Source: Bacillus pumilus (GTDB taxonomy: Bacteria > Bacillota > Bacilli > Bacillales > Bacillaceae). From it: a stretch of DNA of 64,000 bases. A model generated the notes under the pieces. That model made no database searches and had not been told where the DNA came from. It saw nothing but the letters and a program-made list of their open reading frames with translations. Made by a program: the position numbers and the translations under genes. Position 1 is the stretch's first letter. Each line of letters opens with the position of its first letter. Shown here one piece after another: positions 51,227-60,865 of the stretch. Location: positions 1,426,001-1,490,000 of the forward strand of contig NZ_CP046128.1 in assembly GCF_038738535.1 (NCBI RefSeq). Direction: 5' to 3'.

Positions 51227-52309
51227 ATGACAGAACAAAAAGTAAGAAAAGAACTGAAAACAGATATGCCGTCGATTTATTCATTTGAGCTTCACGAAAT
51301 GAAAGAATGGTTAAAAGAACAAGACGAAAAGCCTTTCCGCGCAGCTCAAATTTTTGAGTGGCTTTATGAGAAACGTGTGACATCCTTTGATGAAATGTCT
51401 AACCTCTCCAAAGATTTAAGAGAAAAATTAAAAGATCAATTTACTATCACAACTTTAAAAACCGTGATCAAACAAACGTCTCAGGACGGAACGATCAAGT
51501 TTTTATTTGAACTGCATGATGGCTATACAATTGAAACAGTGCTTATGCGTCACGAATATGGAAACTCTGTCTGTGTCACAACTCAGGTTGGCTGTAGAAT
51601 TGGCTGTACATTCTGTGCATCTACACTTGGCGGTTTAAAACGAAACCTTGAAGCGGGAGAAATCGTTGCACAAGTATTAAAAGTGCAGCAGGCACTTGAC
51701 GAAACAGATGAGAGGGTCAGCTCTGTTGTCATCATGGGAATTGGCGAACCGTTTGATAACTTTGAAGAAATGCTTGCCTTCCTTAAAATCATCAACCATG
51801 ACAACGGCTTAAATATTGGTGCACGTCATATTACAGTTTCGACAAGCGGAATCATTCCAAAGATCTATCAATTCGCTGATGAGCAAATGCAAATCAACTT
51901 TGCTGTATCTCTGCACGCACCGAACACAGAGATCAGAAGCCGCCTGATGCCGATCAATAAGGCATATAAGCTGCCAAAATTAATGGAAGCCATTGAATAC
52001 TACATTCAAAAGACGGGTAGACGTGTCAGCTTTGAATACGGCCTGTTTGGCGGAGTAAATGATCAAGTTCACCATGCGGAAGAACTTGCAGACCTATTAA
52101 AAGGAATCAAGTGCCACGTAAACCTCATTCCGGTGAACTATGTACCAGAGAGAGATTATGTGAGAACACCTAGAGAACAAATCTTCCTATTTGAAAAAAC
52201 GCTGAAAGAACGCGGCGTAAACGTAACGATTAGACGAGAGCAAGGCCATGACATTGATGCTGCTTGCGGTCAGCTAAGAGCGAAGGAGCGTCAGGAAGAG
52301 ACGAGGTGA
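51227..52309 (+). CDS. rlmN: Dual-specificity 23S rRNA/tRNA A2 methyltransferase RlmN
   Basis: This 360-aa radical-SAM enzyme makes m2A in 23S rRNA and in tRNA. The [4Fe-4S] motif is [12 protein letters not shown] (CxxxCxxC), and [12 protein letters not shown] and [17 protein letters not shown] are typical. The C-terminal catalytic Cys is in [18 protein letters not shown] 51227 has AAGAAGGGA upstream, and the gene is 3 bp from rsmB and 3 bp from prpC, so it is in a tight operon. Confidence 0.96.
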   Translation: MTEQKVRKELKTDMPSIYSFELHEMKEWLKEQDEKPFRAAQIFEWLYEKRVTSFDEMSNLSKDLREKLKDQFTITTLKTVIKQTSQDGTIKFLFELHDGYTIETVLMRHEYGNSVCVTTQVGCRIGCTFCASTLGGLKRNLEAGEIVAQVLKVQQALDETDERVSSVVIMGIGEPFDNFEEMLAFLKIINHDNGLNIGARHITVSTSGIIPKIYQFADEQMQINFAVSLHAPNTEIRSRLMPINKAYKLPKLMEAIEYYIQKTGRRVSFEYGLFGGVNDQVHHAEELADLLKGIKCHVNLIPVNYVPERDYVRTPREQIFLFEKTLKERGVNVTIRREQGHDIDAACGQLRAKERQEETR

Positions 52310-52312
52310 CGA

Positions 52313-53083
52313 ATGTTGATAAGGGCAGCCTTTCTTACCGATACAGGAAAAGTCCGTCAGCATAATGAAGATGATGCAGGTATTTTTGAAGCAAAAGAAG
52401 ACTCACTTCTCGCTGTTGTAGCAGACGGCATGGGAGGTCATCTTGCTGGTGATGTCGCCAGCAAGATGGCAGTCTCTTCTTTGAAAGAATACTGGGAAAA
52501 AACATCTTCAATTCCAGAAAAGCCAGCCGATCAAGAAAGCTGGTTAATCTCAAAAATCAGTGACATTAATGACCAAGTATATGAACATGCGAAAAACAAT
52601 GAGGAGTGCCAAGGAATGGGGACGACCATTGTGTGTGCGCTCGTTCATTTGCAAACGGTCACAATTGCGCATATTGGAGACAGCCGCTGCTACCTGCTAA
52701 GAGAAGGAGCGCTGACCCAATTAACGGATGATCATTCACTTGTGAATGAACTTGTGAAAACAGGTGAAATTTCAAAAGCGGATGCAGAATATCATCCAAG
52801 AAAAAATGTGCTCACGAAAGCATTAGGAACAGATAAACGTGTTCAAATTGATGCACGCACCTTTGAAGTGGACCCAGGAGATCAAATCCTGCTTTGCTCA
52901 GATGGTCTATCGAATAAAGTAGAAGAAGAGAATTTGATTCATATTTTAACGCAAACGAACGCACCAGATGAAAAAGTAACAGAGTTAATTCAAACAGCGA
53001 ATGACAACGGCGGTGAAGATAACATTACAGCAGTACTGTTAGAAATCTCCTCCCAGCCAGAGGAGGGTGACAGCAAGTGTTGA
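52313..53083 (+). CDS. prpC: PP2C-family protein phosphatase PrpC
   Basis: This 256-aa Mn2+-dependent serine/threonine phosphatase reverses PrkC phosphorylation. PP2C metal-binding motifs are [35 protein letters not shown]-like [23 protein letters not shown] and [16 protein letters not shown] 52313 follows ACGAGGTGA. It overlaps prkC by 7 bp, matching their antagonistic partnership. Confidence 0.96.
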   Translation: MLIRAAFLTDTGKVRQHNEDDAGIFEAKEDSLLAVVADGMGGHLAGDVASKMAVSSLKEYWEKTSSIPEKPADQESWLISKISDINDQVYEHAKNNEECQGMGTTIVCALVHLQTVTIAHIGDSRCYLLREGALTQLTDDHSLVNELVKTGEISKADAEYHPRKNVLTKALGTDKRVQIDARTFEVDPGDQILLCSDGLSNKVEEENLIHILTQTNAPDEKVTELIQTANDNGGEDNITAVLLEISSQPEEGDSKC

Positions 53084-55032
53084 TCGGAAAAAGGATCAGC
53101 GGCCGTTATCAGATTCTTCGCGTCATAGGCGGAGGCGGAATGGCAAACGTCTATTTGGCGGAGGATATGATTTTAGATCGCGAAGTAGCGATTAAAATTT
53201 TGCGGTTTGACTTTGCGAGCGATGATGATTTTATTAGACGATTCCGGCGGGAAGCGCAATCAGCTGCAAGCTTAGATCATTCGAATATTGTCAGCATCTA
53301 CGATGTAGGGGAAGAAGATGACATTTATTATATTGTCATGGAATATGTCGAGGGGATGACGCTGAAAGAATACATACACGCCAATGGCCCGCTTCATCCG
53401 AAAGAAGCCGTTCGCATCATGGAGCAAGTCGTTGCGGCGATGGAAGAAGCCCATGCGAAACAGCTCGTCCACCGTGACATTAAGCCTCACAATATATTAA
53501 TAGACAATATGGGGAATATCAAAGTCACTGATTTTGGGATTGCCATGGCACTCAGCTCAGCGACCATTACCCATACAAATTCTGTCCTAGGCTCCGTGCA
53601 CTATTTGTCTCCAGAACAAGCACGCGGAGGTCTTGCAACGAAAAAGTCAGACATCTATTCGCTTGGGATTGTGCTTTATGAACTCATCTCAGGACGCATG
53701 CCATTTGAAGGGGAATCGGCTGTCAGTGTCGCACTGAAGCATTTGCAATCAGAGCCTCCATCTGTGAGGAGATGGAATCCTTCTGTTCCACAAAGCGTGG
53801 AAAACATCATTTTAAAGGCGATGGCCAAAGATCCATTTTATCGATATGAAGATGCATCTGAAATGCAAAAAGACTTAAAAACCGCTTTCGATCCAGCCAG
53901 ATTAAAAGAAAAACGCTTTGTCATTGAAGAAGACCATGAAGCAACGAAAGCGATCCCAATCATTCAAGATCATCTAATCGATCAAGACAATGAAAAAACA
54001 GCTGTCCACCCGGCTCAAAAACCGAAGAAAAAAGAGAAACAAAAGCCGAAAAAGAAACGAAAAAAATGGCCATGGATTGTGGCATCCATCTTATTTATAT
54101 TGACTGCTGCGACAATTTTAGCCATCACTGTGTTTCCAGGGCTGCTTTTTCCAAAAGATGTGGAAGTCACAGATGTATCTGGCATGACGGTTGAAAAAGC
54201 AGAAGATGCCTTGAAGAAAGCTGGGTTTACCGTCGCTTCGGAGTCAATAGAGATCGCTGATGAGAAAATTGAAAAAGGTCTCGTCGTCAAAACAGATCCG
54301 AAAATCGGCACAAAGGTCAAAGAAGGAACAGAGATTCAGCTTTACGAAAGTACTGGCAAGGAAAAGACCGAATTACCTGATGTTACAGGCGAAAAGGTCG
54401 ATAAAGCAAAAGAAATATTAGAGAAAAAAGGGTTTAAACAGGTCGTTGTGGAGGAAGTGAATGATAATGACACCGAATCTGGGATTGTCATGGAACAGAA
54501 TCCATCAGCGAATACAGAGCTTGTAGCAGCAGATGAGGAAGTCACGTTGACTGTCAGCATAGGTCCTGCCGATATTACATTACGTGATTTAACGACGTAT
54601 AGTAAGCAGGCGGCATCGAATTATTTAGAGGATAACGGATTAAAGCTTGATGAAAAAGAAGCGCATTCTGACGATGTGCCAAAAGGCGAGGTCATGAAGC
54701 AGGAACCAGGAGCAGGAACTGCTGTTAAACCAGGTGATACGGTTAAGATTACATTCTCTCTTGGACCGAAGGAAAAACCAGCCAAAACGGTGACTGAAAA
54801 GATTGCGATTCCTTATGAACCAGAAACGGAAGGGCAGGAGATGAATGTCCAAATTTCCATTGATGATGCGGAGCATAGCATCTCTGATTCATATGAAAGC
54901 TTTACAATCACTGCGCCGACTGAGCGGACCATTAAGTTTAAGATTGAACCAGGTCAAAAAGGATATTATCAAGTGACGGTTGATGATAAAGTCGTAAGCT
55001 CTAAAACGATCGAATACCCTGATGATGAATAA
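53077..55032 (+). CDS. prkC: PASTA-domain serine/threonine kinase PrkC
   Basis: This 651-aa membrane kinase senses muropeptides and can trigger spore germination. It has an N-terminal Hanks kinase domain: glycine loop [15 protein letters not shown], catalytic [15 protein letters not shown] and a SPEQARGG segment. A basic juxtamembrane stretch ([16 protein letters not shown]) and one membrane span near residue 335-355 follow. Three PASTA repeats come next, with [42 protein letters not shown] and [22 protein letters not shown], and then a C-terminal Ig-like domain. The GTG start at 53077 has GAGGAGG upstream. Confidence 0.96.
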   Translation: MLIGKRISGRYQILRVIGGGGMANVYLAEDMILDREVAIKILRFDFASDDDFIRRFRREAQSAASLDHSNIVSIYDVGEEDDIYYIVMEYVEGMTLKEYIHANGPLHPKEAVRIMEQVVAAMEEAHAKQLVHRDIKPHNILIDNMGNIKVTDFGIAMALSSATITHTNSVLGSVHYLSPEQARGGLATKKSDIYSLGIVLYELISGRMPFEGESAVSVALKHLQSEPPSVRRWNPSVPQSVENIILKAMAKDPFYRYEDASEMQKDLKTAFDPARLKEKRFVIEEDHEATKAIPIIQDHLIDQDNEKTAVHPAQKPKKKEKQKPKKKRKKWPWIVASILFILTAATILAITVFPGLLFPKDVEVTDVSGMTVEKAEDALKKAGFTVASESIEIADEKIEKGLVVKTDPKIGTKVKEGTEIQLYESTGKEKTELPDVTGEKVDKAKEILEKKGFKQVVVEEVNDNDTESGIVMEQNPSANTELVAADEEVTLTVSIGPADITLRDLTTYSKQAASNYLEDNGLKLDEKEAHSDDVPKGEVMKQEPGAGTAVKPGDTVKITFSLGPKEKPAKTVTEKIAIPYEPETEGQEMNVQISIDDAEHSISDSYESFTITAPTERTIKFKIEPGQKGYYQVTVDDKVVSSKTIEYPDDE

Positions 55033-55044
55033 AGGAGGGACTTT

Positions 55045-55941
55045 ATGCCTGAGGGCAAAATTATAAAAGCATTAAGCGGATTCTACTATGTGCTGGATGA
55101 ATCGCAAGAGAGTGGAAAAGTGGTTCAGTGCAGAGCGAGAGGCATCTTTCGAAAAAACAAAATTACACCTCTTGTTGGCGATTACGTCGTGTATCAAGCA
55201 GACAACGATAAAGAAGGCTACTTATTAGAAGTAAAAGAACGGACAAACGAACTTGTTCGTCCGCCTATTAGTAATGTTGATCAAGCGGTACTTGTTTTCT
55301 CAGCAGCAGAACCAACTTTTAGTACATCACTTTTAGACAGATTTTTAGTGCTTGTTGAAGCCAATCATATTGAGCCGATTATCTGCATCACTAAAATGGA
55401 CTTATTGAAAACAGACGAAGAGCGTGAAACGATCATGGCATATGCAGACGACTATCGGCAAATTGGCTATGAGGTTCATTTAACCTCTACGATTGAAGGA
55501 GATGGCATTGAGAAGCTGACTCCGCACTTTCACAATAAAATTACGGTATTTGCCGGTCAGTCTGGTGTAGGCAAGTCCTCTCTTTTAAATGCGATGAGTC
55601 CTGAATTGGCGCTGAAAACAGATGATATCTCATCCCATCTCGGACGAGGAAAGCATACGACAAGACATGTCGAACTCATTCGAACAGCAGACGGGCTCAT
55701 TGCAGATACTCCGGGCTTTAGCTCGCTTGAATTTACTGGCATCGAAGCAGAAGATCTAGGTCTATACTTTTTAGATATTAGAGACCGAAGTGCAGATTGT
55801 AAATTTCGAGGCTGCCTGCACGTGAAAGAGCCTGGGTGTGCGATAAAAGATGCGGTCGAGCATGATCAAATCAAAGAGTATCGTTATCAGCATTATTTAG
55901 AGTTTTTAACTGAAATCAAAGACAGAAAGCCGAGGTACTAA
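55045..55941 (+). CDS. rsgA: Ribosome small subunit-dependent GTPase RsgA
   Basis: This 298-aa circularly permuted GTPase (CpgA/YloQ) matures the 30S subunit. It has an N-terminal OB fold, then G4 ITKMDLLKT, then G1 FAGQSGVGKSSLLNAM, then G3 DTPGFSS, in permuted order. The C-terminal zinc knuckle is CKFRGCLHVKEPGCAIK. ATG 55045 follows AAAGGAGGGA. Position after prkC, and before rpe 3 bp on, is conserved. Confidence 0.96.
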   Translation: MPEGKIIKALSGFYYVLDESQESGKVVQCRARGIFRKNKITPLVGDYVVYQADNDKEGYLLEVKERTNELVRPPISNVDQAVLVFSAAEPTFSTSLLDRFLVLVEANHIEPIICITKMDLLKTDEERETIMAYADDYRQIGYEVHLTSTIEGDGIEKLTPHFHNKITVFAGQSGVGKSSLLNAMSPELALKTDDISSHLGRGKHTTRHVELIRTADGLIADTPGFSSLEFTGIEAEDLGLYFLDIRDRSADCKFRGCLHVKEPGCAIKDAVEHDQIKEYRYQHYLEFLTEIKDRKPRY

Positions 55942-55944
55942 ATC

Positions 55945-56595
55945 ATGGTTTATATTGCCCCTTCCATTTTATCAGCAGATTTTGCCAATTTGGAGAAAGA
56001 TATCCGTGATGTGGAACAAGGCGGTGCGGATTACATTCATATCGATGTCATGGACGGTCATTTTGTACCGAATATGACATTTGGGCCAAATGTCGTCGAA
56101 GCGATTAGACCGCATACGCGTCTTCCGCTTGATGTTCACTTAATGATTGAGCAGCCAGACCGGTATATTCCTGCATTCGCAAAAGCAGGCGCTGACATTA
56201 TTTCTGTTCATGTGGAAGCTTGTCCGCACTTACACCGAACAATACAGCACATTAAAGAACAAGGTGTAAAAGCAGGGGTCGTCTTGAATCCTCACACACC
56301 TGTTTCTCACATTGAGCATGTATTAGAGGATGTGGACCTTGTGTTATTCATGACGGTGAATCCTGGTTTTGGGGGACAGGCATTTATTCCATCTGTCCTC
56401 ACGAAGGTAAAAGAAGTAAAAGCACTGAGTGAACAAAAGGGCTTAACCGATTTACTGATAGAAATAGACGGCGGTGTCAATGTAGAGACTGCAAAGAGCT
56501 GCAGGGAAGCAGGCGCTAATTTACTTGTAGCGGGCTCTGCGGTATACGGTAAAGACAACCGCGCAGCAGCTATCCAGGCAATTCGAGAAGCGTAA
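55945..56595 (+). CDS. rpe: Ribulose-phosphate 3-epimerase
   Basis: This 216-aa TIM-barrel enzyme of the pentose phosphate pathway has IAPSILSADFANLEKDI at the N terminus. It also has the metal-binding YIHIDVMDGHFVPNMTFGP, LDVHLMIEQPDRY, MTVNPGFGGQAFIP and EIDGGVNVETAKSCREAGANLLVAGSAVYG. ATG 55945 follows the rsgA stop by 3 bp. A terminator follows. Confidence 0.97.
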   Translation: MVYIAPSILSADFANLEKDIRDVEQGGADYIHIDVMDGHFVPNMTFGPNVVEAIRPHTRLPLDVHLMIEQPDRYIPAFAKAGADIISVHVEACPHLHRTIQHIKEQGVKAGVVLNPHTPVSHIEHVLEDVDLVLFMTVNPGFGGQAFIPSVLTKVKEVKALSEQKGLTDLLIEIDGGVNVETAKSCREAGANLLVAGSAVYGKDNRAAAIQAIREA

Positions 56596-56599
56596 AGAA

Positions 56600-56634
56600 A
56601 GGAACCAAAGTCATTGTGATCTTTGGTTCTTTTT
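56600..56634 (+). terminator. Terminator of the priA-rpe gene run
   Basis: A perfect 9-bp stem GAACCAAAG / CTTTGGTTC with a 10-nt loop is followed by TTTTT. Confidence 0.86.
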
Positions 56635-56655
56635 ATATAGAGAGGAGCGTATATC

Positions 56656-57300
56656 ATGCACATACATATCGTAGCCGGCGGTCCTTTTGAATACATTCCG
56701 CCACTTGAACATGAAGCATCACAGAAGGATATTCTCTGGATTGGCGTAGACCGTGGAACCCTCTTCTTACTAGAGCAAGGCATCATCCCTGCCAAAGCCT
56801 TTGGTGATTTTGACAGTGTGACAGAAGAAGAGCTTCGGGAGCTGAAAGAAAAATTGCCTGCCCTGAATGTATTTCAAGCTGAAAAGGATGAAACCGATTT
56901 AGAGCTTGCACTGAACTGGGCACTGAGTCAGCATCCAGCACATATTTACATCTACGGTATTACGGGAGGAAGGGCTGATCATTTTCTAGGAAATATCCAT
57001 CTTCTTTACAAAGGGATTCAGCACAAGCAGAATATCACCCTTGTAGACAAACAAAATATCATTCAAATGTTTGAACCTGGTACATACGAAATAAAAGAAG
57101 ATCAGGATAAAAAATATGTGTCGTTTCTACCCTTTGGAACACCGGTTGAAAAGCTGACATTAAAAGGTTTCAAATATCCTCTGAAAAATTGTCATATTGA
57201 GCCTGGTTCCACACTATGTATTAGTAACGAACTCATCCACTCAAATGGTACTTTTTCTTTTCATGAAGGCATATTAATAATGGTAAGAAGCAAAGATTGA
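56656..57300 (+). CDS. thiN: Thiamine pyrophosphokinase
   Basis: This 214-aa enzyme (YloS) makes thiamine diphosphate from thiamine. It has WIGVDRGTLFLLEQGIIPAKAFGDFDSVTEEEL near the N terminus, the catalytic EKDETDLELALNWAL, ITGGRADHFLGNIHLL, and a C-terminal beta-rich thiamine-binding half. ATG 56656 follows GAGAGGAGCG. It sits after the rpe terminator and before spoVM, as in B. subtilis. Confidence 0.95.
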   Translation: MHIHIVAGGPFEYIPPLEHEASQKDILWIGVDRGTLFLLEQGIIPAKAFGDFDSVTEEELRELKEKLPALNVFQAEKDETDLELALNWALSQHPAHIYIYGITGGRADHFLGNIHLLYKGIQHKQNITLVDKQNIIQMFEPGTYEIKEDQDKKYVSFLPFGTPVEKLTLKGFKYPLKNCHIEPGSTLCISNELIHSNGTFSFHEGILIMVRSKD

Positions 57301-57371
57301 CCAACCTATCAATGTGGATGGCTGATTAAGCTCAATTGTGCTGCAAGCGGTACTTTTAGGAGGGGGACAAA

Positions 57372-57452
57372 ATGAAATTTTATACAATCAAACTGCCTAG
57401 ATTTCTTGGCGGCATTGTCCGTGCGATGCTTGGTTCATTTAAGAAAGATTAA
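57372..57452 (+). CDS. spoVM: Stage V sporulation peptide SpoVM
   Basis: This 26-residue amphipathic peptide, MKFYTIKLPRFLGGIVRAML followed by GSFKKD, is read directly from the sequence. It recognises the positively curved forespore outer membrane, anchors SpoIVA there and inhibits FtsH. The helix-disturbing Pro9 known to matter for curvature sensing is present. A very strong ribosome site TAGGAGGGGG lies just upstream. The gene is too short for ordinary ORF finders. The 71-bp gap from thiN should hold its mother-cell promoter, which I cannot place with confidence. Confidence 0.97.
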   Translation: MKFYTIKLPRFLGGIVRAMLGSFKKD

Positions 57453-57479
57453 TGAGTAATCTCCTTTATTTCCACATAA

Positions 57480-57513
57480 AAACGCCTGCTACAATTAATT
57501 GTAGCAGGCGTTT
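57480..57513. terminator. Bidirectional terminator between spoVM and rpmB
   Basis: A perfect 16-bp stem AAACGCCTGCTACAAT / ATTGTAGCAGGCGTTT has a 2-base loop. It lies between converging genes. Confidence 0.88.
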
Positions 57514-57521
57514 ACTCTTGC

Positions 57522-57710
57522 TTATACACGCTCAACTTTACCAGATTTCAAAGCTCGAGCTGATACATATACTCTTTTAGGCTTACCGTCCACTAGAATA
57601 CGAACTTTTTGAAGGTTCGCGCCCCATGTACGTTTTGTAGAGTTCATTGCGTGAGAACGGTTGTTCCCAGCTTTTGTTTTTCTGCCTGTAATAACGCATT
57701 TACGTGCCAT
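57522..57710 (-). CDS. rpmB: 50S ribosomal protein L28
   Basis: This 62-aa protein has the typical L28 start [29 protein letters not shown] and the [23 protein letters not shown] end. It lacks the CxxC zinc pairs found in some L28 forms, having one Cys only. The minus-strand ATG at 57710 is preceded by TAGGAGGG. A longer frame from 57752 includes the ribosome site and is rejected. Confidence 0.97.
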   Translation of the reverse strand: MARKCVITGRKTKAGNNRSHAMNSTKRTWGANLQKVRILVDGKPKRVYVSARALKSGKVERV

Positions 57711-57786
57711 TTGTTTCCCTCCTAACTGCGAAAACATCATCATATTCTTCATATACGTACTTAGAGATGCCTCAAGATACTTTAAT

Positions 57787-57815
57787 AATTTACCACAGCT
57801 TCAAGGGGTTTGCAA
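57787..57815 (-). promoter_or_regulatory. Sigma-A promoter of rpmB
   Basis: On the minus strand, TTGCAA (57815-57810) and TAAATT (57792-57787) have a 17-bp spacer and TGG before the -10. It lies ~80 bp before rpmB. Confidence 0.6.
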
Positions 57816-57855
57816 GGATTGTTTACTCCTCTTTCAAGAAAAATACCTTGACATC

Positions 57856-57884
57856 TTGATAAAAAATCAAGGCTATAGTATAAG
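57856..57884 (+). promoter_or_regulatory. Promoter candidate of yloU-fakA
   Basis: TTGATA (57856-57861) and TATAAG (57879-57884) have a 17-bp spacer. An overlapping TTGACA (57848) and TATAGT (57874) are spaced 20 bp. A second TAAAAT lies at 57935. Which is used is uncertain. The rest of the 57716-57981 gap shows nothing else. Confidence 0.4.
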
Positions 57885-57981
57885 TAGGATTGGGTCGGAT
57901 TGAATGATTTCTTTTAAAAAGAAGGGTCTTATAGTAAAATAGTGATAACTCAGGGCAATTTCTCAAAAAGGGGGAACCAAT

Positions 57982-58344
57982 GTGTCCATTGAACTTAGAA
58001 CGAAATACGGACAAATTGATATATCAAATGAAGTCATTGCAATGGTGGCAGGAGGCGCTGCGATCGATTGCTATGGTATTGTTGGGATGGCGTCCAAAAA
58101 TCAAATCAAGGACGGCTTGACGGATATTCTCCGCAAAGAGAACTTCAGCCGGGGTGTTCTTGTGCGTCAAAAAGAAGACCGCATTCATATTGATATGTAC
58201 ATCATCGTCAGCTACGGTACAAAAATATCAGAAGTCGCACATAATGTTCAAACGAAAGTCAAATATACGATTTCTCACACAGTTGGACTTTCTGTTGATT
58301 CGGTCAACATTTATGTACAAGGAGTAAGAGTTACGAACCCGTAG
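57982..58344 (+). CDS. yloU: Asp23/Gls24-family protein YloU
   Basis: This 120-aa protein of the alkaline-shock/Asp23 family has IDISNEVIAMVAGGAAIDCYGIVGMASKNQIKDGL and the conserved IDMYIIVSYGTKISEVAHNVQTKVKYTISHTVGLSVDSVNIYVQGVRV. Asp23-family proteins cluster at the membrane and with fatty acid kinase genes, as here. The GTG start at 57982 has AAAGGGGGA upstream. It is followed 15 bp later by fakA. Confidence 0.94.
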   Translation: MSIELRTKYGQIDISNEVIAMVAGGAAIDCYGIVGMASKNQIKDGLTDILRKENFSRGVLVRQKEDRIHIDMYIIVSYGTKISEVAHNVQTKVKYTISHTVGLSVDSVNIYVQGVRVTNP

Positions 58345-58359
58345 TAAGGAGGAAATATA

Positions 58360-60033
58360 TTGTCTATTAGAAATCTTGATGGCCGCTCATTTGCAAAAAT
58401 GATTCTTGCAGGTGCTCACCATCTTTCTCAAAACGCACAAATTGTTGATGCGTTAAATGTTTTTCCAGTGCCAGACGGAGACACGGGGACAAATATGAAT
58501 TTGTCGATGACTTCAGGGGCAAAAGCAGTTGAAGAAACAAATACCGATCATATTGGGAAGGTCGGCGTGGCCCTGTCAAAAGGGCTATTGATGGGCGCAA
58601 GAGGAAACTCAGGCGTGATCCTTTCACAGCTCTTTAGAGGTTTCAGTAAACATATCGAACAAAAAGAAACGATTGATGCAAAAGAATTTGCCCTTGCCTT
58701 ACAGGCAGGTGTTGATACAGCATATAAAGCCGTGATGAAACCGATTGAAGGGACCATCTTAACGGTTGCAAAGGATGCAGCAAAGAAAGCGGTTGCTGTT
58801 TCAGCGGCAGAAAATGACATTGACCGCGTTCTTGAGTTAACGATTGAGGAAGCGAGAGCATCACTTGATCGAACGCCGGATCTGCTTCCTGTTTTAAAAG
58901 AAGTGGGCGTTGTCGATAGTGGGGGTAAAGGACTTCTATGCGTATATGAAGGTTTCCTTGCTTCATTAAGAGGAGAGGACCTCCATCTGAAAGCGGCCTC
59001 TTTGCCAACGTTAAAAGAACTTGTCAGTGCAGAGCATCATAAAAGTGCACAAAGCCATATGAACACTGAAGATATCGAATTTGGTTATTGTACTGAATTT
59101 ATGGTGAAATTTGAAGAAGACAAACAGTCCTTTGATGAGAATGCCTTCAGAGAAGACTTAAGCGAATTCGGAGATTCACTTCTTGTGGTGTCTGATGAAA
59201 CGCTGGCGAAAGTTCATATTCATGCAGAGCAGCCTGGAGATGTCTTATCCTATGCACAGCGCTACGGCAGCCTGATCAATATGAAAATTGAAAATATGAG
59301 AGAGCAGCATAGCTCGATTGTGAATGAAGAAAGAGAACACGCGCCCGCTGCACCAGAGGCACCTGCTGCTGAAAAACAGCGCTTTGGAGTCGTCAGTGTC
59401 GCAATGGGAGAAGGAATTGCTGACTTGTTTAAAAGTATCGGAGCTTCCGTCGTCATTGAAGGCGGACAGACGATGAACCCGAGCACAGAAGACATTGTCA
59501 CAGCAATTGAAAGCGTACATGCCGAAACCGTCTTTATCTTACCTAATAATTCTAATATTGTCATGGCAGCGAAACAGGCGGCAACTGTCTCAAGCCGTGA
59601 GGTCGTTGTCATTCCGACGAAGACCGTTCCCCAAGGAATGTCGGCACTTCTTTCTCTAAATGAAGCAGCTTCAAATGAAGACAACGAAGCAGCAATGCTA
59701 GAAGCGATTGACCACGTGAAAAGCGGCCAAATTACCTTTGCAGTGAGAGATACCCAAATTGATGGAATCGACATTGCCAAAGGCGATTATATGGGTCTCT
59801 TTAACGGGAAAATTACCTTAACCTCGAAAAATCAATTAGATGCAGCAAAAGAGCTTTTGACCAAAATGGTGACAGAAGATGATGAGATTGTCACGATCAT
59901 TAAAGGGGAAGATGCATCATCTGAAGAGATGGATGCGTTAGAAGCCTTTATTGAAGAAACATTTGAAGATGTAGAAGTTGAAGTCCACGATGGAAAACAG
60001 CCGCTTTATTCATATATTTTGGCTGTTGAATAA
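58360..60033 (+). CDS. fakA: Fatty acid kinase catalytic subunit FakA (YloV)
   Basis: This 557-aa protein has an N-terminal DAK2/DhaL ATP-binding domain (DALNVFPVPDGDTGTNMNLSM...GARGNSGVILSQLFRG), with the Asp triad for Mg-ATP. A middle domain and a C-terminal DegV-interacting DAK1-like domain follow (PNNSNIVMAAKQAATVSSREVVVIPTKTVPQGMSALL). It phosphorylates fatty acids bound to DegV/FakB proteins for phospholipid synthesis. The TTG start at 58360 has AAGGAGG upstream. In this window the next lipid gene is fapR, with sda and recG between. Confidence 0.93.
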   Translation: MSIRNLDGRSFAKMILAGAHHLSQNAQIVDALNVFPVPDGDTGTNMNLSMTSGAKAVEETNTDHIGKVGVALSKGLLMGARGNSGVILSQLFRGFSKHIEQKETIDAKEFALALQAGVDTAYKAVMKPIEGTILTVAKDAAKKAVAVSAAENDIDRVLELTIEEARASLDRTPDLLPVLKEVGVVDSGGKGLLCVYEGFLASLRGEDLHLKAASLPTLKELVSAEHHKSAQSHMNTEDIEFGYCTEFMVKFEEDKQSFDENAFREDLSEFGDSLLVVSDETLAKVHIHAEQPGDVLSYAQRYGSLINMKIENMREQHSSIVNEEREHAPAAPEAPAAEKQRFGVVSVAMGEGIADLFKSIGASVVIEGGQTMNPSTEDIVTAIESVHAETVFILPNNSNIVMAAKQAATVSSREVVVIPTKTVPQGMSALLSLNEAASNEDNEAAMLEAIDHVKSGQITFAVRDTQIDGIDIAKGDYMGLFNGKITLTSKNQLDAAKELLTKMVTEDDEIVTIIKGEDASSEEMDALEAFIEETFEDVEVEVHDGKQPLYSYILAVE

Positions 60034-60037
60034 CGAA

Positions 60038-60070
60038 AGAAGGGCAAATAAAGCCCTTCTTCTTCTTTTG
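60038..60070 (+). terminator. Terminator of yloU-fakA
   Basis: A GAAGGGC / GCCCTTC stem with a 7-nt loop is followed by a T-rich tail (TTCTTCTTTT). Confidence 0.8.
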
Positions 60071-60182
60071 CAATTTTTTACTAGTGATTCAACGGTGAAA
60101 TGAGTTGCGGGAAACGAATGAATCCATTAGTCTAAAGAAAGAACCAAACCAATATGTGAGTGGTTATGAGAGGGGAAGACCT

Positions 60183-60845
60183 ATGAAATTTAGAAGTGTG
60201 TTTGATATTATTGGACCCGTCATGATTGGTCCATCAAGTTCGCACACAGCGGGTGCGGCTCGTATAGGGAGAGTGGCTCGCAGCTTATTTGGAAGAGAAC
60301 CGAAACAAATTGTCGTTTCATTTTATGGCTCTTTTAAAGATACGTATAAAGGACACGGTACAGATGTCGCCATTATCGGCGGTGTTCTTGATTTTGATAC
60401 ATTTGATGAACGCATCAAAACAGCGATTGATATTGCAAAAAGCAAAGAGATCGACATTGAATTTAAAGAAGAAGATGCGGTGCCAGCGCATCCGAATACA
60501 GCAAAAGTAGAGATATCAGATGCAAATGGAAAGCTTGAATTAATCGGGATTTCCATCGGCGGTGGTAAAATTGAAATCACTGAACTGAATGGCTTTGAGC
60601 TCAGGCTTTCAGGAAATCATCCTGCCATTCTTGTGGTTCATAACGATCGCTACGGCACGATTGCAGCAGTGGCCAATGTGTTAGCGAAATTCGCCATCAA
60701 CATCGGTCATATGGAAGTGGCACGTAAAGATGTCGGGCAAGAGGCTCTGATGACCATCGAAGTGGATCAAAATATTGACCCAGCTGTCCTATCAGAGCTT
60801 GAAACGCTGCCAAACATTATTCAAGTCACACAAATTGCAGAGTAA
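60183..60845 (+). CDS. sdaAB: L-serine dehydratase, beta subunit
   Basis: This 220-aa subunit of the iron-sulfur serine deaminase (serine to pyruvate and ammonia) has the SDH beta domain KFRSVFDIIGPVMIGPSSSHTAGAARIGRVARSL. A C-terminal ACT domain follows (AILVVHNDRYGTIAAVANVLAKFAINIGHMEVAR). ATG 60183 follows GAGGGGAAG and gives the B. subtilis length. An in-frame ATG at 60105 extends it by 26 unlikely residues. The 60071-60182 stretch shows no clear promoter. Confidence 0.95.
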   Translation: MKFRSVFDIIGPVMIGPSSSHTAGAARIGRVARSLFGREPKQIVVSFYGSFKDTYKGHGTDVAIIGGVLDFDTFDERIKTAIDIAKSKEIDIEFKEEDAVPAHPNTAKVEISDANGKLELIGISIGGGKIEITELNGFELRLSGNHPAILVVHNDRYGTIAAVANVLAKFAINIGHMEVARKDVGQEALMTIEVDQNIDPAVLSELETLPNIIQVTQIAE

Positions 60846-60865
60846 CAACAAGGAGGTTATGAATG